A stretch of DNA of 64,000 nucleotides from Pannonibacter carbonis (GTDB lineage: Bacteria; Pseudomonadota; Alphaproteobacteria; Rhizobiales; Stappiaceae). Positions 59,990 to 64,000 of this stretch are shown here, in pieces; position 1 is the first letter of the stretch, and every line of letters starts with the position of its first letter. The stretch is from NCBI RefSeq assembly GCF_003012935.1, contig NZ_PUDR01000011.1, positions 124,001-188,000 on the forward strand, read 5' to 3'. The notes below the pieces were generated by a model that was not told the origin of the DNA, ran no database searches, and was given only the letters and a program-made list of their open reading frames with translations. The position numbers were made by a program, and so were the translations under genes.

Positions 59990-61516
59990 TCAGGCGACCA
60001 GATCGAGCCAGATGCCGTCCTTGATCGCGTTGGCGACCAAGGCCTTGTTCTCGCCGCTCTCGGAGAAGCCGAAGAGCACGTCGGCGCGGTTCCAGGAGCC
60101 ATCCGCCAGCCGCTGCTGCCAGCCCGCAAGGCCACCAGCATCGGCATCACGCGCCAGAACGTTCTGGTAAAGCGCGTTGATGAAAGTGGTGTCGGAGGTG
60201 TTCTGACCATAACGCTGGACGAACTCGGCCGAGCCGATAAAGGCTGCCGACATGGTCTTGATGCCAAGGCCGTTGTCGACGAGGTTCAGGTTGTGCGTCA
60301 GGCCAGGCTTGTCCGGGGTCCGGGCAAAAGCGGCCTGATACAGGCGGTAGACCTGGCCAGCGGACCCGCCATCCGTGTCGAAAGCAAGAATGCCGTTTGT
60401 GAACTGGACACGCTCGACATTGTGCAGCGTATCAGTGCCAAGACCGGCATTGTTCGCATTCACAACGATCGCGCTCGGGCCACGTTCGATCTGAACGTTT
60501 TCGCGAGTAGTCTGATACTGGGCAATGTCGAGACCGCCCATGCCATCGATGAAGTCATCGCCGGCATTGCCGATGAAGACGTTATGCGCCTCGTTGCCGA
60601 TCAGACGATCATTGCCGCTTCCGCCAATCGCCTTTTCAACAGTCACGCCATTGGCAATGGTGAAGCCGCCCTTGACGCCCTTGACCCAGGAAACGTAGCC
60701 GCCGGCATTTTCACCCGTCAACGGCGCCGCACGAAGGTCGATGGTGGCATCTCCCGTGGCGCCATTGGCCGAGATCGTATCCATGCCGGCCGTATCCCAA
60801 ATCGAGCGCCAGCTCACTCCGAGACCATTTGCCGTCGGCAACAGATAGGTGGAGTTGCCCGTCTCGGCGGCGCGGACGCCGTAGAGAAACTGGGCCGCCG
60901 CGATATCGAAGGCCATGGCGGACGAGGCCGTGCCGAAGGTCGGGCTGGTCACCGGCTCGCCGGTCCAGCCGGACACATAGGACATCACGGTGAAGATGAC
61001 CTGGTTCTGGCCGTTGGTGCCGGTGTTGTCGTCGGCGCCATTCGGAACGCCCGGGAACAGGGTGCCGTCATGCGGATGGTAGATGCCAAGGGTGTGACCG
61101 ATCTCATGCACAACCGTGTGGTAGCTGTCACCACCTTCGGCCAGGTTGTCGAAATTGGCGCCGCGCACCGAATATTCGATGGTGATCGGGTTGTCTCCGC
61201 CGGACGGAGCGGTCGTCTGGCCGAGAATAGTGTCCTTGCCGTCAATGGTCGTGCGCAGGATCGAGATGATCTGCGCTTCTGCCTTGTTGGTGGTCAGGAC
61301 GAAATCGATGTTGGCAACGCGCGACCACTCGTTGAAGGCCGCCATGTTGCGCTGGATCTCGGCCTGCGACCAGGCACGGATGCCGGCATCATCAAAATAG
61401 ACCTTGAGCGGCGCTGAATTGTCCCAGCGAACCGGATTGGGCAGCTCGGGCTCTGTCAGCAGGCCTGCAACATAAGGATTGGTCGGGATCTGACCGACGG
61501 TAATAAAAGTCGACAT
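59990..61516 (-). CDS. Serralysin-like metalloprotease with RTX repeats and DUF4214-type C-terminus
   Basis: The 508-aa protein has no signal peptide. It has the metzincin zinc site 'HEIGHTLGIYH' (His137, Glu138, His141, His147) and Met-turn 'VMSYVSGW' (Met178). A short RTX calcium-binding block follows ('GGSGNDRLIGNEAHNVFIGNAGDDFIDGMGG', about residues 297-330). The C-terminal region ('YRLYQAAFARTPDKPG', 'NALYQNVLARDADAGGLAGWQQRL') resembles DUF4214. Such proteins leave the cell by type I secretion using a C-terminal signal, but no ABC/MFP secretion genes are in this window. GGAG lies seven bases before the ATG. Confidence 0.88.
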   Translation of the reverse strand: MSTFITVGQIPTNPYVAGLLTEPELPNPVRWDNSAPLKVYFDDAGIRAWSQAEIQRNMAAFNEWSRVANIDFVLTTNKAEAQIISILRTTIDGKDTILGQTTAPSGGDNPITIEYSVRGANFDNLAEGGDSYHTVVHEIGHTLGIYHPHDGTLFPGVPNGADDNTGTNGQNQVIFTVMSYVSGWTGEPVTSPTFGTASSAMAFDIAAAQFLYGVRAAETGNSTYLLPTANGLGVSWRSIWDTAGMDTISANGATGDATIDLRAAPLTGENAGGYVSWVKGVKGGFTIANGVTVEKAIGGSGNDRLIGNEAHNVFIGNAGDDFIDGMGGLDIAQYQTTRENVQIERGPSAIVVNANNAGLGTDTLHNVERVQFTNGILAFDTDGGSAGQVYRLYQAAFARTPDKPGLTHNLNLVDNGLGIKTMSAAFIGSAEFVQRYGQNTSDTTFINALYQNVLARDADAGGLAGWQQRLADGSWNRADVLFGFSESGENKALVANAIKDGIWLDLVA

Positions 61517-61686
61517 ATGTGGTCTCCACTAGGGCACATATGAGGAATCTCATGCCGGCGCTGCATTCGCAAGGAGGGGGGAATGGCAATAACTGGGTGG
61601 TTCTTTTGACGCCACGCGCCAATCGCTGACTGTCCGGCGCACCGTGGGCACAACTCGCCAGACGGCTTAGCGCGCATCTTCTGGCG

Positions 61687-62190
61687 TCAGCCCAATGCGG
61701 TCGTCCCGCTGTCGAAGGCGGACCTGTCGTCGAGCACGGTGGCTGTCAGCATCGCGCCTTCCAGCGTTGCGAGGATACGGATCGCAGCGTCGCGCGAACA
61801 GCCGGAAGCTATCAGCCGGTCGATGCCCAGAACGAAGAACCGCTTCACTTCCAGGCGCACCTCATCCGCCAGATCATGCGCCGTCGCGGCCAGCGCGCCA
61901 CACAGGCACATGCGCCCATCCCGGTCCAGCGCCTCGCCAAAGGCCCGCCGCCAAGCGGACGTTACGTCATCGCCCGCGGTGATGTGACCCTCGACGGCGG
62001 CCATGAAGCGATCCGTGTAACGGCGGGCAACAGCGGCTGCCAGCTTCTCCTTGGTCGGGAAGTGGTAGTGGACGCTGGAGCTTTTCACGCCCGTGTCAGC
62101 CGCAATGTCGCGGAAGCTGAAGCCATTGTAGCCGGCCTGCCGGATGCGCTCCTCGGCAGCGTTCAGGATTGCCTGTGCGGTTTCGCTCAT
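61687..62190 (-). CDS. TetR-family regulator
   Basis: The 167-aa protein has the helix-turn-helix 'ILNAAEERIRQAGYNGFSFRDIAADTGVKSSSVHYHFPTKEKLAAAV' and a C-terminal domain with 'DRDGRMCLCGALAATAHDLADEVRLEVKRFF'. The Cys pair CLC could respond to thiols or oxidation, which is speculative. ATG 62190 with GAGGG six bases upstream is preferred over GTG 62193. It is divergent from a short-chain dehydrogenase, with two operators in between. Confidence 0.88.
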   Translation of the reverse strand: MSETAQAILNAAEERIRQAGYNGFSFRDIAADTGVKSSSVHYHFPTKEKLAAAVARRYTDRFMAAVEGHITAGDDVTSAWRRAFGEALDRDGRMCLCGALAATAHDLADEVRLEVKRFFVLGIDRLIASGCSRDAAIRILATLEGAMLTATVLDDRSAFDSGTTALG

Positions 62191-62202
62191 CACTCGCCCT
62201 CT

Positions 62203-62216
62203 CTATCGATTGATAG
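62203..62216. promoter_or_regulatory. TetR operator, copy 1 (CTATC-N4-GATAG)
   Basis: CTATCGATTGATAG is an inverted repeat next to the TetR start codon. The same CTATC-N4-GATAG pattern occurs again 62 bp away, before the divergent dehydrogenase gene. Confidence 0.65.
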
Positions 62217-62264
62217 ATAGGCCTTGCGGTATGGGAAGGCAATCGCTATATCGGCATCATCTAC

Positions 62265-62278
62265 CTATCAGTAGATAG
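62265..62278. promoter_or_regulatory. TetR operator, copy 2 (CTATC-N4-GATAG)
   Basis: CTATCAGTAGATAG has the same arms as copy 1 and lies 20-33 nt before the dehydrogenase start, where a bound repressor would block transcription. Confidence 0.65.
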
Positions 62279-62297
62279 ATAACAACAGGAGATGACG

Positions 62298-63065
62298 ATG
62301 CGATTTGCAGGCAAGGTTGTTGCGATCACTGGCGGTGGCTCGGGGATTGGCAAGGAAACAGCGCGGCGGTTCCTCGCCGAAGGGGCAAAGGTGGCGCTCA
62401 ATGGCCGCGATGCGGGCAAGCTGGACCAGGCGGCACGGGACATCGACCCGTCCGGCCAGTCCGTCGCCCTGTTGGCGGGTGACATTGCCGACCCGGCCAC
62501 GGGCGCGCGGCTGGTCGAGACCGCCGTGTCGCGCTTCGGCAGGCTTGATGTGCTCGTCAACAACGCTGGCGTGTTCAACCCAAAGCCATTCCTCGAGCTG
62601 ACCGAGGCGGACTATGACTGGTATCTGGACACGATCCTCAAGGGCAAGTTCTTCACCGCGCAGGCGGCGGCCAAGGCCATGCAGGACAAGGGCGGCGCCA
62701 TCGTGCAGACAGGGTCGATGTGGGCGATCCAGGCCATCGGCGCCACGCCGTCAGCGGCCTATTCGGCGGCCAACGCCGGCGTTCACGCCATGGTCCGCAA
62801 TCTGGCGATCGAGCTTGCCCCGCATCGCATCCGCATCAACGCGGTCGCGCCTGCCGTGGTGGAGACGCCGGTCTACAACACCTTCCTGTCGGACGAGCAG
62901 GTGCGCGAGGTGCTGCCGACCTTCAACGCCTTCCACCCGCTCGGCCGCAACGGCCAGCCGCAGGACATCGCCGAAGCAATCCTGTTCCTCGCCTCCGACC
63001 AGGCGTCCTGGATCACCGGAACCGTCCTTCCCGTCGACGGCGGCGTCACCGCCGGCCGGACCTAA
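62298..63065 (+). CDS. Short-chain dehydrogenase with an altered catalytic site
   Basis: The 255-aa protein has the cofactor loop 'TGGGSGIG', 'NNAGVF' and the C-terminal 'WITGTVLPVDGGVTAGRT', all standard. The active-site segment reads 'SMWAIQAIGATPSAAYSAANAGVHAM': Ser and Tyr are kept, but the Lys of Tyr-x3-Lys is Asn (Tyr-Ser-Ala-Ala-Asn). Either an alternative residue assists catalysis or the enzyme is impaired. The ATG at 62298 is preferred since AGGAG lies six bases upstream; for ATG 62292 it would be immediately adjacent. It is controlled by the divergent TetR protein. Confidence 0.88.
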   Translation: MRFAGKVVAITGGGSGIGKETARRFLAEGAKVALNGRDAGKLDQAARDIDPSGQSVALLAGDIADPATGARLVETAVSRFGRLDVLVNNAGVFNPKPFLELTEADYDWYLDTILKGKFFTAQAAAKAMQDKGGAIVQTGSMWAIQAIGATPSAAYSAANAGVHAMVRNLAIELAPHRIRINAVAPAVVETPVYNTFLSDEQVREVLPTFNAFHPLGRNGQPQDIAEAILFLASDQASWITGTVLPVDGGVTAGRT

Positions 63066-63251
63066 TCCGGAAGACGATGATCGCCTCGACGCAGTACTTG
63101 CGTCGAGGCACCTCGGAGAAGGCTGAAACCGCAGCGCGAAATGTGGCCCGCAACCCGTGCATAACGCCGTGCAGCCGTCACTATCCCGTCCGACAAATGA
63201 AAACAGGCAGCAGCCCTTTGTCCGGACCGCAACGGCTTCGCAGCATTCGCC

Positions 63252-64000
63252 TCACCTCTGGCCAAAAGCCCTGATCAGGACAGACCGCATTTCGGCCATG
63301 GACGGCTCGGGGCCTTCGGCGGCGGGCGTCATCCCGGCGTCGAAGCCTTCTGCGATGAAGCGCTCGACTAGGGCCCGGTCGCGACTGACAACGTGGATCG
63401 GAACAGAGCGGGAGGCCCCTTCGCCTGTCACCAGGGCTGCGGGTTGATGATCGCCGAGGAAGATGAACACGGCATCGCCGCCGAAGCGCAGAATGTAGTC
63501 GCCGACCGTTTCGAGCGCATAGTCGACCGTCCGGACATACTGGCGGCGGACCCGCGCATGATCTGCCCAGACCACGGCCGGCGGATCGCCGCTTTCGGCC
63601 TGTGCATTGAACACGGTCCCATCGCCGACATCCTCCCAGTCGATCAGCGTCGCTACCGGTGTCCAGGGCGCATGGCTTGAGATCAGGGCAATCTCCGCCA
63701 TGACGGCACGCCCTTCCGCCTGTGCCGGCCGGCGCACGAGACGGTCAAAGGCTGAAAGCGTGTACTGATCCGGCATCGTCACCCAGTTGAAGGGCTTGCC
63801 GCTGTAACCGAGATCCTTGAAGGCGAAGATCTTCTCATAGCCATAATAGGCGGCCTCCGGCCAATCCATGGTGATGGCCGGCATAACGGCCGCGGTCAGC
63901 CATCCGGCCTGGAGGAACATCCGGTTGAGGCTAACCTGCCCGCTCGCCATCAGCATGTCGTAGCGGGCCTGACTGTCGACCCAGAGCCCGGACAGGAGCG
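63252..64000 (-). CDS. Sulfatase/alkaline-phosphatase-superfamily protein (5' end outside the window)
   Basis: The frame stays open through the right edge (reading LLSGLWVDSQARYD before the internal Met at 63956), so the N-terminal part is missing. The visible C-terminal part has 'ALISSHAPWTPVATLIDWEDVGDG' and 'GDAVFIFLGDHQPAALVTGEGASRSVPIHVVSRD'; the GDHQP segment is typical of membrane-linked sulfatase/phosphoethanolamine-transferase-like folds. The metal-binding N-terminal half cannot be checked here. Confidence 0.78.
   Translation of the reverse strand, partial: LLSGLWVDSQARYDMLMASGQVSLNRMFLQAGWLTAAVMPAITMDWPEAAYYGYEKIFAFKDLGYSGKPFNWVTMPDQYTLSAFDRLVRRPAQAEGRAVMAEIALISSHAPWTPVATLIDWEDVGDGTVFNAQAESGDPPAVVWADHARVRRQYVRTVDYALETVGDYILRFGGDAVFIFLGDHQPAALVTGEGASRSVPIHVVSRDRALVERFIAEGFDAGMTPAAEGPEPSMAEMRSVLIRAFGQR

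Overview
The window is about 64 kb of GC-rich, gene-dense DNA with an alphaproteobacterial character. It has translationally coupled operons, a NasS/NasT-controlled nitrate assimilation cluster, a methylcrotonyl-CoA carboxylase leucine operon, SBP_bac_6-type transporters and a fused aldolase/short-chain dehydrogenase of the rhizobial RhaD type. A Hyphomicrobiales/Stappiaceae-like genome (for example Pannonibacter or Labrenzia) is my guess; no rRNA or tRNA gene was seen that would fix it. No phage, transposase, CRISPR array or origin was recognised.

Region 1 (1-6602): vitamin B12/metal-chelate uptake. A periplasmic binding protein is cut by the left edge. Divergent from it, a cobalamin riboswitch precedes a BtuB-like TonB receptor, an unassigned 210-aa protein, and BtuF/BtuC/BtuD-like proteins, joined by ATGA overlaps.

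Region 2 (6603-19825): the most interesting locus. A split transketolase pair and a RuBisCO-like protein form one operon. A ribose-type ABC transporter is divergent from MtnK-like and MtnA-like enzymes. A SorC-type regulator is divergent from a class II aldolase fused to a short-chain dehydrogenase. A near-identical 16-bp palindrome lies on the promoters of the first two units. Together the genes look like a catabolic route for 5-deoxy- or 5-methylthio-pentoses with two possible fates for the ketose 1-phosphate: aldol cleavage, or RuBisCO-like isomerisation followed by a transketolase step.

Region 3 (19886-29371): an AfuABC/FbpABC-type importer with two tandem paralogous binding proteins and a linked inositol-monophosphatase-family enzyme, divergent from a two-component system. 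Organophosphate uptake is at least as likely as ferric iron.

Region 4 (29489-33955): a TPR lipoprotein-sized protein, then a YitT/YczE-like membrane protein and adenine deaminase divergent from a LysR regulator.

Region 5 (33981-46266): assimilatory nitrate/nitrite reduction, in transcription order nasT-nasS, then nrtA-nrtB-nrtD-nirB-nirD-nasA-cysG. A consensus sigma54 promoter and an ANTAR-type antitermination leader stand before nrtA.

Region 6 (46673-49412): an unassigned membrane protein and an SLC13-type transporter with RCK_C domains. Region 7 (49428-57410): leucine/isovalerate catabolism under a TetR regulator, with an ASCH-domain gene between the two carboxylase subunits and no acyl-CoA dehydrogenase. 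Region 8 (57560-64000): PPK2, a Gfo/Idh/MocA oxidoreductase, a serralysin-like metalloprotease, a TetR/short-chain dehydrogenase pair with twin operators, and a sulfatase-fold gene cut by the right edge. Three copies of a ~170-180-nt palindromic repeat bounded by GTCACCCCGG/CCGGGGTGAC lie between operons.
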